Origin: Chara braunii
Taxonomy: Eukaryota; Streptophyta; Charophyceae; Charales; Characeae
DNA length: 26,118 nucleotides
Reading direction: 5' to 3'
NCBI GenBank assembly: GCA_003427395.1
Contig: BFEA01000399.1
Coordinates: 911,849 to 937,966 of the forward strand
Part shown: positions 17,444 to 26,118 of the stretch, piece after piece
How the letters are laid out: each line of letters starts with the position of its first letter
How positions within the stretch are numbered: the first letter of the stretch is position 1
Made by a program: the position numbers and the translations under genes
Notes under the pieces: generated by a model
What the model saw: only the letters and a program-made list of their open reading frames with translations
Databases searched by the model: none
Told to the model about the DNA's origin: nothing

Positions 17444-17640
17444 GGGAAGCGCTGCCAAAATTTTTACAAATATAAAAAGAGTTAGTCATTTTGGACTCAT
17501 AGAAAACTCTGGAAGACTCTTTTCCTACGGGAAGCGCTGCCGAAATTTTGCAGAATTTAGAGAGTTAGATTATTTTCGGCTAGGAGAAATTTGATAATCC
17601 ATCCTGTTTAGGGGATATGCTGTCGAAATTTCTTATATTT
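17444..17640. repeat. Three-unit diverged tandem repeat
   Basis: GGGAAGCGCTGCC, A or G, AAATTTT occurs at 17444 and 17530, with a weaker third copy (GGGATATGCTGTCGAAATTT) near 17611. The spacing is 86 and then about 82 bp. AGAGTTAG-like words also recur within units. Confidence 0.7.
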
Positions 17641-19990
17641 TTAGATAAACATCAGAGGTAAGTTAGGCAGGATTATATCTTGATCACTCAAGTATGACTT
17701 GGGTATTGGCCTGGGCTGCATTGCATGTCACCTTTACTCAGATTGATTCAAGGCTTGACTATCTTCAAGATGATCCTACGAGGATCACTTTTCTGTTATC
17801 CTTAGATAATAGGTCGGTTTCCGACTCAACTCTAATTCATTCTTCCTACCCAACCTAAAGGCTTTAGCCCTGTGGTTTGATTTGTTTTGTTGTGTTTTTA
17901 CCCGGCCTTTAATTGAATGACCATTTAATAAAGATGCTGAGTATTTTATTGTGAGAGTTGCACAAAGAGTGAGGCTTGTATGGCTAAAGCGAGGGGTGTG
18001 AGCGCAAGGAATGGTTGAAGTTGATCCCGTGTAGTGCATGGACTTTTGGTTGGATCTTCGATGTGATTGCAGGTATGTTTGGTGATTCGGACTTTGGATT
18101 TGACTGCCTACGATCACTTAAGTATATATGGCTGAGAGGAATCCCACTGTGATTATGATTAGTGATCGTGACATATTTATAATCTTCTATATATTTCTAT
18201 ATATATGTACATATATGTGCGTTGGGTGTTCGCACGACTCTTATACCAAGACCAACGCGCGGTGACAATCTGATTTTCACCTCAGAACGTTATGGGTCGG
18301 ATACCAAAGGGACTGGGAGTGTTTTGTTTTGTTTGTGTGTGTGTGTATGCGTGAGTTGTTGTCTTAAAGTGGTGTAACGCGTGGTGTGTGTGATGCGTCC
18401 TAGTCGACCGACGTAGAATCACGCTTGGGACCTCAACCCCCCAGTGTCGGCGATTCGCGTGCGGGTTCGATTTCGGGTGTTTGACCGCGCGTACCCCCTA
18501 TGCTACAGCGAACGAGAAACGCCCTCGGCTGGGCCACCTCTGCAATTGCATATGAACAGTTTTCGCATGTGGTTCAGTAGCTCGGCGGGGATACACCCAC
18601 CTAAGGGATGGTGACAGCTCCCACAGGTGGAGGTAGCGGTGCCTCGCGTGGCCCTGTCCTGTCGTAGGGGCGCGTGAGAGGTACGGCTGGCGCACTCGGC
18701 CGGAGTGGCAACACGCTCAACCGCGACAAGTCCTGCTAAATCCTGCGTGACGCGGCCGGGAGGGTCCCCGTGCGGGACCGATGCGCTCGACACCGGTATT
18801 CCTAAATAATATTATGAAAACTGACTCGTAGGCTACTTCCCTGCTTGGTACAAAATTACGCGGAATTCCTACTATTGCGAAGACTGCTACTATTAAGAAG
18901 AAGAACAAGAAGATAAGGAAAAAAAAGAAGCCTCGTAAAGAATGAAGAAGCGGCGTAAAGGAATTGACACGTGGAGTGTACGAAGAGAAGAATAAAAGAA
19001 AGGAAAAAAATGAACAAAAAAAAAATAAAAAAAAAAAAAAAATTGAATACCGAACTGCGTCCATAGCACACAAAAAACGCACGCACATGAACACGCACTC
19101 ACACGCGCACGACCACACTCTCACTTACACAAACCTGTGCCCACGTGTAGGAACACAAACGGGTGACACAACTCCAAATGCGCGAGCGCATGCGCACAGC
19201 AGAATCGCGTGAAGGACGAGGCAACACACCTACAGACACACAACGGGAGTCACGCAGGCACGCACACACAGCCGTTGCAGAACTGCAATGCCGCCTGTCC
19301 CGTCTCCCGCATCGCAACAATGTCACGTGCTTGGCTGACGAGGTGCACACAGGAGGTGCAGCAGATGGGGGGACAAGGTGACGACGGCTCTGTGACCACG
19401 CGAACGCATGCCGACAGTGACACGCAGCACCACACACGAACCCTAAACGACCACGCAGCACCACTCACCAACGCAGTAACGGCTCCCGCACCACTACTAT
19501 CTGGCCACCGCAAAGCAACGATGGGCACGCCACCGTCGGCTGCGGTGCAGGAGGCGGGCGCTCGCGGGCTGGGTATGACGGCGGAGGGAAAGAAGACAGG
19601 AAGGAGGCAGGGTTGGGTTTGGGGTTCGTGGCGATGGCGGACTGCCGTATCACTATCCCGAACGGAGGGAATGTGACCAGACGAACGAAACCCTAGACAA
19701 CTGGACAGGACACTAGACCACAGCACGTGTTTTCACATTCTTATATATCGATAGTACAGGGACATTGGTAATGACGGGGAAAAAAAAATTGTACGACCGC
19801 GATTTTTTTTTATTTTTTTATTTTTTTCCGCCTCAGGACTTCATTTCCCGCCAACGCGCGAAAGTCCGATAGAGGTTGTTGGCGGGCCAAACACTGGACC
19901 ACCCATACGTCATGACAGTCGTCAATGCAATCCGCCGTTGTCCGCCCTCTCCAGCGCGGGGCCTTGGTTGATTTGCCTGGGACTTTGGGA
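17641..19990. other. No recognisable gene
   Basis: AT-rich near 18120-18220, including TATATATGG at 18124. GC-rich at 18400-18800. An A-rich stretch at 18890-19045 is followed by CA-rich sequence. GCGGGTTCGATTTCGGG at about 18461-18478 resembles a tRNA T-arm or B box, but no A box is in place. Confidence 0.4.
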
Positions 19991-19993
19991 GAT

Positions 19994-20060
19994 CTGTGAG
20001 TTAGGGGCGGCTACCTGCCGAAAAACCCGCCCCTAACTCACAGGGACTAGGGGTTTTCGG
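19994..20060. repeat. 17-bp perfect hairpin overlapping a second stem
   Basis: CTGTGAGTTAGGGGCGG (19994-20010) is perfectly complementary to 20027-20043. Inside the loop, CCGAAAAA (from 20018) can pair with TTTTCGG (20054-20060), which lies beyond the first stem. The order is A-B-A'-B', a pseudoknot topology. Possibly a MITE remnant or a structured RNA. Confidence 0.7.
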
Positions 20061-20152
20061 TGGCGTGGGGACCGCAACCATATGCCCAATGTCAATCCCA
20101 ATTTTCTTTTTAATTGCCCGAGCCAAAACACCTTTCAGAGTAGTTTGAGTCT

Positions 20153-20310
20153 CTTTTTTTTTTTTTTTTTTTTTTTTCCGAAACACCTGTATGCAAGGCC
20201 TCTATCCTGGAGGTGATGAGAGAATCTCCAGGATCGAGGACTTGTCTTTGGGTTGACTCCAGTCTATTGGTGGGGACCAGCACCTGCTGGAAATCGGGTC
20301 CAGCGTCCCT
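20153..20310 (-). mobile_element. SINE 3' part: tail domain and A-tract
   Basis: On the minus strand, ACGCTGGACCCGATTTCCAG, then CAGGTGCTGGTCCCCACC and AATAGACTGGAGTC occupy about 20310-20252. The element reaches an A-tract (plus-strand T at 20153-20177) after about 75 bp more. The domain matches the tail of the SINE at 5515-6083. Confidence 0.6.
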
Positions 20311-20557
20311 GCTGGGGGTCGCACTGCGTGGATGTCACTGTGTTATGTTCTCGTTGTCAAGGTCTTCTCGTTTTTGCAAAACTTGCGATGTCCGATGCTG
20401 TCCTCTCTCAACCCCCCAATAGAACACGCAGATTGCGTTCTACTCGGTGGAAATCGCGATGATCTCTGTGAACAAGAGAGGCGGAAACTGTAACCCAGTC
20501 AGCCCAGGTGGTTATCTTTTTGTGCTCATCTTCACTGTATTACGGTACTATTACCCA

Positions 20558-20625
20558 TTGGCTACCCACTGTAACTCTCCAATTCTCAATACGCAGGTCA
20601 TGTGTTCGAATTGTGACGGAATCAC
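20558..20625 (+). repeat. Possible tRNA-like SINE head
   Basis: TTGGCTACCCACTG resembles a diverged A box. AATACGCAGGTCATGTG then TTCGAATTG resembles an anticodon-to-B-box segment. A-rich tracts follow from about 20715. Confidence 0.35.
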
Positions 20626-20839
20626 ATGGATGCAAATTCATGCAATAAGGTTACGGACTATCCCCTTCAAGAGAGAAAGAGAAAAAGAAAGTGGTCTTTT
20701 TATTATGATTGGGAAAAGGGAAAAAAAAAAAAAGAAGTGGTGGAAACCTGGGTTAAAAATAAAAATAAAAGCAAAAAAAAAAACTGTGTCGCGCGGACAC
20801 CGCTATTCTGGGGAGGTGGCACCCCCCAGACGCTGGAAA

Positions 20840-20905
20840 GGCACCAACGGACTAGCTCAGTTGGTAAAACCATGAACTGTTGAAATGCAGACCCGAGTCT
20901 GAATC
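20840..20905 (+). repeat. tRNA-like SINE head, copy C
   Basis: GGCACCAACGGACTAGCTCA, GTTGGTAAAACCATGAAC, TGTTGAAATGCAGACCC and GAGTCTGAATCC. The A box TAGCTCAGTTGGTA is exact and the B-box region is slightly diverged. It is the best-preserved member of the family at 12096 and 12851. Confidence 0.65.
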
Positions 20906-21484
20906 CAGAAGCAATCAAAATTAATCTGCCTGAATTACTGGGGTAGGTCAGTTCAATGATGATACGACAAGGCCATCGCACTTTCTTTCTTTTTAGAGGG
21001 AAAAAAAGGTAGAATCGGTATAACATGTGAACCTAGACCCAGACCTAAACGCTGTCAGAAGCAGTTGCATTAAACCACCGGTACCAGTACTTCCTAAAGG
21101 CGTGCCCGTATACAAGCCACAATTTTAGGAAACATATGGGCCACTACAGGAGCCCCCAATTTTTTTTTATTTTATTTTTTATTTTTATTTTTTTTAGGAG
21201 CACCCAAATTCATCCTACTGGAATCTCTTTTTTTTTCTTTTCCCGTGGCTGATAGCTGGGCCAAGTACTGGTGGGTTAAGTCTGCCTGCCTGCATCACAG
21301 TTCTCAGGGAGGTGGCCCCCACCAAAACTTTGAATGGGTACAACACCTGATCCTAGGCACAGACCTGAACTGAGCAGCACACCAAACCTAGACCCAAACC
21401 TAGTTACTGTACCAAAAGTGCTTATCCTATATTGTATATCTTTTTCTCGTACTTGATGGCAGCATTTGCTGTGACTTTGTGTTT

Positions 21485-21545
21485 ACGTTCCTGTGCATTC
21501 GCGTGTTAACCAAAGTCCAACGTTCCTGTGCATTCGCGTGTTAAC
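21485..21545. repeat. Exact 26-bp direct repeat, spacing 35 bp
   Basis: ACGTTCCTGTGCATTCGCGT followed by GTTAAC occurs at 21485-21510 and 21520-21545 without mismatch. The 9-bp intervening sequence is CAAAGTCCA. Confidence 0.92.
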
Positions 21546-21554
21546 ACATTTTTG

Positions 21555-21590
21555 GTGCAGCTCCCCACCAATGGATGGAGTGACCTGTAT
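21555..21590 (-). repeat. SINE tail-domain fragment
   Basis: The plus strand reads GTGCAGCTCCCCACCAATGG then ATGGAG, the terminal half of the shared SINE tail domain. It carries one substitution in the ATAGATGGAG word. Confidence 0.5.
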
Positions 21591-21691
21591 GGACTCTAGT
21601 AGGTTGGGATGCTCGTATCACCCAACCTATTAGGTTCCACTGAGTCTTTCTTTGAAAAAAAAACAAACAAAAAAAAAAACATGTTTCTATT

Positions 21692-21736
21692 AGCATTTAG
21701 GTCTATGGTTGCTTCTTGCTTCCAGACCTAAATGCT
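21692..21736. repeat. 13-bp perfect inverted repeat
   Basis: AGCATTTAGGTCT (21692-21704) and AGACCTAAATGCT (21724-21736) surround a 19-bp loop. The right arm is part of the dispersed AGACCTAAA repeat, so the hairpin may mark two abutting inverted copies. Confidence 0.7.
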
Positions 21737-22018
21737 GACAGAAAGAGCTCCGGCAAGCCATAGGAGGTCTGGGGGAGAGGGTCCCACCACGACCACCACG
21801 AGTCCCACCACAAGGTTGAGAGGTTTCCAACCCCTCAACCTCGGCCTAGACCTAAAGCGGGGACCACACCCAAACCTGAACACTGACAGAAACAGCTGGG
21901 GCAAGCCCCGAAAGGTATCGGGTAGAAGGTCCCACCAGAGTTTGACTGAGTTAGGGTGGATTTTGCAGAAAACCAGCTATCTCCGAGTCTGATTGGCCTT
22001 TCCAGTCATCTCTAGTTT

Positions 22019-22119
22019 TTTTTTGTTTTTTTTTTTTTGGGGGGGGGGGGGGGGAAGGAGGCTGGCAAGGGGGAGCGAAAGTAGACCATTTCCATTATCA
22101 ATGTCAAAACATTGAGGCC
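22019..22119 (-). mobile_element. Short retroposed insertion with 14-bp target duplication
   Basis: GTCATCTCTAGTTT occurs at 22005-22018 and 22120-22133. Between them, read on the minus strand, are about 60 bp of unrecognised sequence, including the hairpin CAATG..CATTG, then a C-tract of about 17 and an A-tract of about 20. A-tail plus direct repeat indicates reverse-transcription-mediated insertion. The source RNA was not identified; it does not look like U1, U2, U4, U5 or U6. Confidence 0.65.
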
Positions 22120-22139
22120 GTCATCTCTAGTTTACACTA

Positions 22140-22769
22140 GAGGTTACATTATACCTTTATCTCACCTCATAGGCTGAATGAGATTGAACTGGCGCCGCTG
22201 CCACTTCGTGGCCATGGACATGTATGAGTTCGACAAAACCCAATTGTCTCGGTATTTCTTACTGTGAAAACCAATCAAAGTATTATTTGTCCACCAAATA
22301 TCTGGAAATGTTAGATCATTTATTCAATTGACTGTTCTTCTAAATGATTTATTTCTTATGCTAAGAGAATGATTTTTATAACTATTTGCACAAGAAGGAG
22401 AAATGAAATTATACGCAAGAAACAAGGCACAAAAAAAAGTAAAAAAAAAAACATGTCATATTTCAAATCGAATAAATCGGAAAACAGGGCACCAGTTCAG
22501 TGAGTGAATCATCAGTTCAATCAAATTGAATTCTATCAGAATCTATCTGTCTTATGGTTGTTATCGTGTCCCCATGAGGCCCAACAAAACACATACTAAT
22601 GGACTTGCAACCTGTGACGGCCGTGAAGTGGCGGCCTATTTAATTTCATTTGGTGATCACAGGGGGCATGCAACCCATGCCACTGGCATGGCGGAAACAT
22701 CCAGGAGGCACGCAGTGTTGGTCCGTCTGGGAGTGTTCTGTGTTCGTCCCCTAAACCCTAATTTCAGTT

Positions 22770-22770
<1 letters not shown>
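22140..22770. other. AT-rich stretch without recognised features
   Basis: No gene or dispersed repeat was recognised. CTCTAG..CTAGAG forms a tiny palindrome at 22125-22142. Confidence 0.4.
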
Positions 22771-22776
<6 letters not shown>

Positions 22777-22809
<33 letters not shown>

Positions 22810-22925
22810 AGACATACCCTGAGTTGATGGTAGGGTAGCTGATAAGAGCATACTACCCTAGCACTCTCTGGGAGGCTCCATCTATTTGTGGGGAGCAGCA
22901 CCTGCTGGAAAGCGGATCAATCCGT
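22777..22925 (+). mobile_element. SINE fragment with tRNA-like words and tail domain
   Basis: A T-tract (22777-22805) is followed by GGTAGCTGATAAGAGCAT, which resembles a tRNA A box and D-arm. Next come GCACTCTCTGGGAGGC and TCCATCTATTTGTGGGGAGC, then AGCACCTGCTGG. The last part is the shared SINE tail domain. The first part extends the similarity seen in the copy at 25158-25217 (reverse complement). Confidence 0.5.
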
Positions 22926-23120
22926 TACTCAGGAGCTGAAAGTGGGGGTCCCCGTTAAGCACTTGTAGGGTGGGACGGTGTCTCATAGGGGACCGGTTAG
23001 GCAATACATCAGGATGATCAAATGGTCAGGTGCTGGCAGGCCTGTCATCATATGCCTAGTAGCCAGCCTCTACAACAACCTGGAGTTTTATCAAGAAAAC
23101 GAAAACAAATAAAACCAAAA

Positions 23121-23321
23121 AAGGGGAAACTTCGCGGGAGTCACAAAAAATTAGTTATAACTGCACTATGGGCCAAGGTACAGTTTCGAATTGCAGTTCG
23201 GGCAATGTATACAACCCAGCTTTCTGGCCAGGTAGGGTGCCCCAAGTGCAATTGCAAACTGTTTCTTGCCCCATAGTGCAATTATAACTCTTTTTTGTGA
23301 CTCTACTGAAGTTACCCCCTA
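23121..23321. mobile_element. Foldback MITE, about 200 bp
   Basis: The left arm begins near 23121 (GGGGAAACTTC..GAGTCACAAAAAA) and runs to about 23195. The reverse complement of the right arm (23247-23321) reads GGGG-TAACTTC..GAGTCACAAAAAA. Both continue through GTTATAA-TGCACTATGGG to CAGTTT..AATTGCA. The terminal inverted repeats are therefore about 75 bp with a core of about 50 bp. I could not settle a target duplication. Confidence 0.75.
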
Positions 23322-24235
23322 ATAGAACGACTACTGGCGAGTACGATCACCTATCTGAAATTGAACAGATTCTCAAACTACAGCTAATGCTCCTTTGTAT
23401 AATTTGTTCGGTTGTTCTCTGTGGTACTGCGGCACCTGTGCTTTTTCATCTTTTAGCTCAAAGAGAAGTTTCCGCCAGACTGACTGCTCCTTTCTTTTAT
23501 GGACTAGGCCCAGACCTAGGCCCAGACCTAACTCGGTAGCCCATCCAGACCTAGGCCAACACCTGGACTGGGAAGCAAACCCTAAACCTTGGCCCAGACG
23601 TAAACTGGGAGCATGCAACCCTAAGGTAGACACAAATTGAGCATGCTATTGGGTCATTGGTGGCAGACTAGTTTTGGAAGGGGGGGCCACATAACTTCAG
23701 AATTGTGATGTGAGATCGAAAGGTTGCAAAAAGGTTTGTCGACTATGCGACTGGCTATCTGTCTGTCTGTCTGTCTGTCTGAGTTTTCTGGTCGACGTGG
23801 TCGTTCAAGGCCTCCGCCGTCGCTGTAAACCGTTCTGCGTAGCACAGTCATAATTGTCAGTATAACGTGGCGGGGTAGCTGTCTCGTCATTTCTCGATAT
23901 GTATGTGTCATCCTTGCTCAGCGGCCATGCTCATAGAGGTGAGCATGTGGCGTGAAGGTATGCATGCTTATTTCAGTCCTGAAGGTACGCATGCGGCCTG
24001 ACCATTCTACAGGTCTAATCTTCTCTGTATTGTTCACATTTTGATGGATGTCCCAAAGGACTTACTTGCCATCTTGTCACTCATTTTGAAAGTGTGTTTT
24101 ACATACCTTTTGTTTTTCTTTCCCCCTTCCCCTGCCCATCATCCCTCTATCCCTTGGGTCACCACACGTGTCCGCCCTCTATTCCTGATGCGATCAGATG
24201 GATAGAACTATGCTAGCACTAGAGAGTATTGCCTT
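23322..24235. other. No recognisable gene
   Basis: Contains the CCCAGACCTA cluster at 23505-23600, a (CTGT)n tract at 23758-23781, and the paired words GAAGGTATGCATGC/GAAGGTACGCATGC near 23954 and 23981. Confidence 0.4.
23758..23781. repeat. (CTGT)n microsatellite
   Basis: About six CTGT units. Confidence 0.85.
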
Positions 24236-24239
24236 TTAA

Positions 24240-24565
24240 GCCACCAGCACATTTCTGAGCCATTTTGTGAAAACGTGCTGTGCATGCTGGCGCGGTGGGT
24301 GGGATCCGCCAGGGGGTGCCGTTTCGCTGGAAATCCATTCAGACAGCCATTTTGCAGAGACGCGCCATGCATGCTGGCGCGTCGGGCGGGATGCACTACG
24401 GTGCTGTGTTGCCCGACATCCATAAGGCAAATCGGGTGTCGCATCCAACCAGCCTTGGCTGAATGGAGTTCAGGCGAAACCCCGGCACCCCACTGCATCC
24501 CACCCGATGCGGTGGGCCAACATGCACTGCCCGTTTCTGTGAAATGGCTGGGAAACCTACTGGTG
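24240..24565. mobile_element. Composite foldback element
   Basis: The left end CCACCAGCACATTTCTGAGC is complementary to the right end, which closes with AACCTACTGGTGG. Matching blocks in order include CCATTTTGTGAAAACG, CATGCTGGCGCGG, GGTGGGATCC-C, GGGTGCCGTTTCGC and CCATTCAG. A second, direct copy of the left block lies at about 24347-24400 (CCATTTTGCAGAGACGCGCC then ATGCATGCTGGCGCG). The structure therefore has two forward half-units and one inverted half-unit. Confidence 0.65.
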
Positions 24566-25006
24566 GTTTCTGAAAGTATTCTTGCCTGCAGCACAAAGAA
24601 AAAGCGACGTAAGTAATTAGACTTGGCGCGCTCTCATTCGCTACGATTGGCTCCTGGGGGGAGGGCTAGGTAATGCACTCATCCCAGGGTTTGATGGGCA
24701 TTTAATCCCCTTGTACGAGGGCAATCAACCCGCCTTGGCTGAATGGAGTTCAGGCGAAACCCCGGCACCCCACTGCATCCCACCCGATGCGGTGGGCCAA
24801 CATGCACTGCCCGTTTCTGCGAAATGGCTGGGAAACCTACTGGTGGTTTCGAAAGCACCCTTGCTGCAGCACAAAGAAAAAGCGACGTAAGTAATTAGAC
24901 TTGGCGCGCTCTCATTCGCTACGATTGGATCCTGGGGGGAGGGCTAGGTAATGCACTCATCCCAGGGTTTGATGGGCAGTTAATCCCCTTGTACGAGGGC
25001 AATCAA
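24451..25006. repeat. 280-bp tandem duplication, 2 units
   Basis: Unit 1 is 24451-24728 and unit 2 is 24731-25006. Both start GCCTTGGCTGAATGGAGTTC and end ACGAGGGCAATCAA. They differ at a handful of sites, including a small block at about 24564-24592 against 24844-24870. Each unit carries one inverted half of the foldback element. Duplication therefore followed assembly of the element, or the pair could be relict long terminal repeats. Confidence 0.92.
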
Positions 25007-25078
25007 TGCTGCTCATCGACTGCGACTACTCACCTACTACAATTATCGCATGTTCGCTCAAACCAATAATTACAAATG

Positions 25079-25140
25079 GACCCGGTTTCCAGCAGGTGGT
25101 GCTGCCCACCAATAGATGGAGCTTTTGAAAAAAAAAAGAA
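25079..25140 (+). mobile_element. SINE tail domain with A-tract
   Basis: CCCGGTTTCCAGCAGGTGGT, GCTGCCCACCAATAGATGG, AGC, then an A-rich run. It is in the same orientation as the domain in the 5515-6083 SINE read on its own strand. Confidence 0.6.
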
Positions 25141-25157
25141 AAAAGTTCAGGGACGGT

Positions 25158-25215
25158 GGACCCATTTTCCAGCAGGTGCTGCTCCCCACCACTAGATGGA
25201 GCCTCCCCGGGAGTG

Positions 25216-25247
<32 letters not shown>
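25158..25247. mobile_element. SINE tail domain next to a T-tract
   Basis: GGACCCATTTTCCAGCAGGT, GCTGCTCCCCACCACTAG and ATGGAGCC, then TCCCCGGGAGTGC and a T-tract of about 30. It lies 80 bp after the previous copy in the same orientation. Confidence 0.6.
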
Positions 25248-25248
<1 letters not shown>

Positions 25249-25575
25249 AGGCAAAACGCCCCCCTAGTGAGGGCTACTGGTGCCTGCTCTTATCAGTACC
25301 CCTAGCATCAGCTCGGGCTGATTTCTGTTTAGAAAAAAAGAAAAAAAAAAAGAAAAAAGGAGCGGTGTAGGGTGACCGGGTGGATTTATTTCCAGCTCGG
25401 AGGTTTTCTACCATGCATCTCAGTGGTTGGCAGGCAAGAAGTGCACAGGGGGGTATCATATAGGCCACCACTTTCAAAGGGGCCTATTGCAGAGCCAAGA
25501 ATCTGTCTTCTTTTTGTCGCTCATTCGTGACAGAATCTGACAGAATCTTGGTCCTTGGATATACTTCGCTAAAAT

Positions 25576-25698
25576 GGGCCTCTGCTGCACTACTCTCCAA
25601 ATGCACAAAATGAGAATGAATCTTCCCGTAGAACATGGAAAGATACACCGCCATATATTTCGTCCTCTGTGCATGTGGAGAGTAGTGCAGCGAGGCCC
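25576..25698. mobile_element. MITE, PIF/Harbinger-like, 123 bp
   Basis: The ends are GGGCCTCTGCTGCACTACTC and, in reverse complement, GGGCCTCGCTGCACTACTC. Both continue TCCA-ATGCACA, giving inverted repeats of about 32 bp. AAT flanks both sides (25573-25575 and 25699-25701) as a 3-bp target duplication. Same end family as the element at 3600-3757, different interior. Confidence 0.75.
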
Positions 25699-25751
25699 AA
25701 TATATGATGATGTCAAGAGTTCTCAAAACTGATCTCAGAGCATACTCCCAC

Positions 25752-25865
25752 TACCTTCTTCCCCCGAATACAACGTACGTTGTACCTAATTATAGCTGTA
25801 TTGGGGTGTCTTTCAGTCTAAATACATCTAAAACGATGGTACGTTGTACTCGGGGGAAGAAGGTA
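25752..25865. mobile_element. Palindromic MITE with TA ends, copy 2 (114 bp)
   Basis: The ends CCTTCTTCCCCCGAATACA and CCTTCTTCCCCCGAGTACA (reverse complement) are nearly perfect inverted repeats. ACGTACG and TATAGCTGTATT lie towards the centre, and TCTTTCAGT at the centre is shared with copy 1. TA bounds both sides. It sits 53 bp from the neighbouring MITE. Confidence 0.78.
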
Positions 25866-26118
25866 GGACTCTTTCGACTCAGATCTAGACGCAATTCAGG
25901 TCAGATACATTCTGAAAAGTCCTAGTGTGAGTATGCCCTCAGAAAGAGCACTGACTGTGTAGCCTCTTACTTTCATCCCTCAACCCAAGGCCTTGGTTGC
26001 ATTTTCTTGTCATCTTTCCTGTTCATTTTTTTTATTTTTATTTTTTTCTGTGGGGGAGGGCCAAGGGGGAGGAACCTGTTCAAGTAGATTGCCTAAGGTC
26101 TTTTTTTTTTTTTTTTTT
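25866..26118. other. No recognisable gene; ends in poly(T)
   Basis: T-rich from 26025. The window ends inside a T-tract (26101-26118), probably another retroposon tail cut by the window edge. Confidence 0.5.

Larger units (their letters stand above)
21030..21900. repeat. Dispersed CCCAGACCTAAAC-type degenerate repeat
   Basis: Variants of CCTAGACCCAGACCTAAAC occur near 21030, 21355, 21390, 21722, 21845 and 21870. They often precede (T)GACAGAAA-AGCT-CGGCAAGCC and GGTCCCACCA. A second cluster lies at 23505-23600. Confidence 0.55.

Noticed and set aside
19435-19700. Telomere-like CCCTAAA/AAACCCTAG words
   Set aside because: Only isolated single units occur, with no tandem array.
22509-22515. 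CTGATGA on the minus strand followed by a TTCA..TGAA pairing
   Set aside because: After the possible stem II the sequence is CTGG, not GAAA, so the core is incomplete.

Overview
The window looks like eukaryotic nuclear DNA, most likely from the green lineage. The best evidence is a U6 snRNA-like relic near 12.94 kb. Its 5' stem-loop and the following ACATCCG..AAAA block match the plant form of U6, not the animal form. A CCHC/coiled-coil protein of a style I associate with charophyte retroelements (for example Chara) gives weak support for a streptophyte alga. The window has no prokaryotic operons and no clearly intact host gene. It is a dense graveyard of mobile elements, microsatellites and poly(A)/poly(T) tails.

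Layout. 0.9-1.2 kb: a perfect 123-bp inverted repeat, each arm carrying a complete type III hammerhead ribozyme motif on opposite strands. A third, truncated copy of the same unit lies at 2.9 kb between AT microsatellites. 2.4-2.74 kb: a diverged tandem duplication. 3.3-3.55 kb: a 5'-truncated U2 snRNA retrocopy with poly(A) and a 13-bp target duplication. 3.6 kb and 25.6 kb: two MITEs with GGGC-type ends and 3-bp target duplications. 4.4 kb and 25.75 kb: two 114-bp members of a TA-flanked palindromic MITE family. 5.5-6.1 kb: a nearly complete tRNA-derived SINE on the minus strand, whose tail domain recurs at five other places. 7.5-8.85 kb: a broken PIF/Harbinger transposase gene. 8.9-9.3 kb: an unrecognised ORF. 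9.2-10.1 kb (minus): an intact CCHC zinc-knuckle coiled-coil ORF with a possible TATA box 490 bp upstream of its start. 12-13.05 kb: tRNA-like SINE heads and the U6 relic. 13.5-18.5 kb: mostly non-coding, with several tandem repeats, including a five-unit array built around a CATAAGTT core in which several stems differ in sequence yet still pair. 20.0 kb: a strong hairpin overlapping a second stem in pseudoknot order. 20-26 kb: more SINE pieces, foldback elements, a 280-bp tandem duplication and microsatellites.

How the parts relate. The transposase family fits the 3-bp target duplications of the GGGC MITEs, but its own terminal repeats were not found, so the link is inference. The U2 copy, the SINEs and a 100-bp insertion at 22.0 kb carry A-tails and direct repeats typical of LINE-driven retroposition; no reverse transcriptase is visible here. 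The strongest candidate for something unusual is the head-to-head hammerhead pair.
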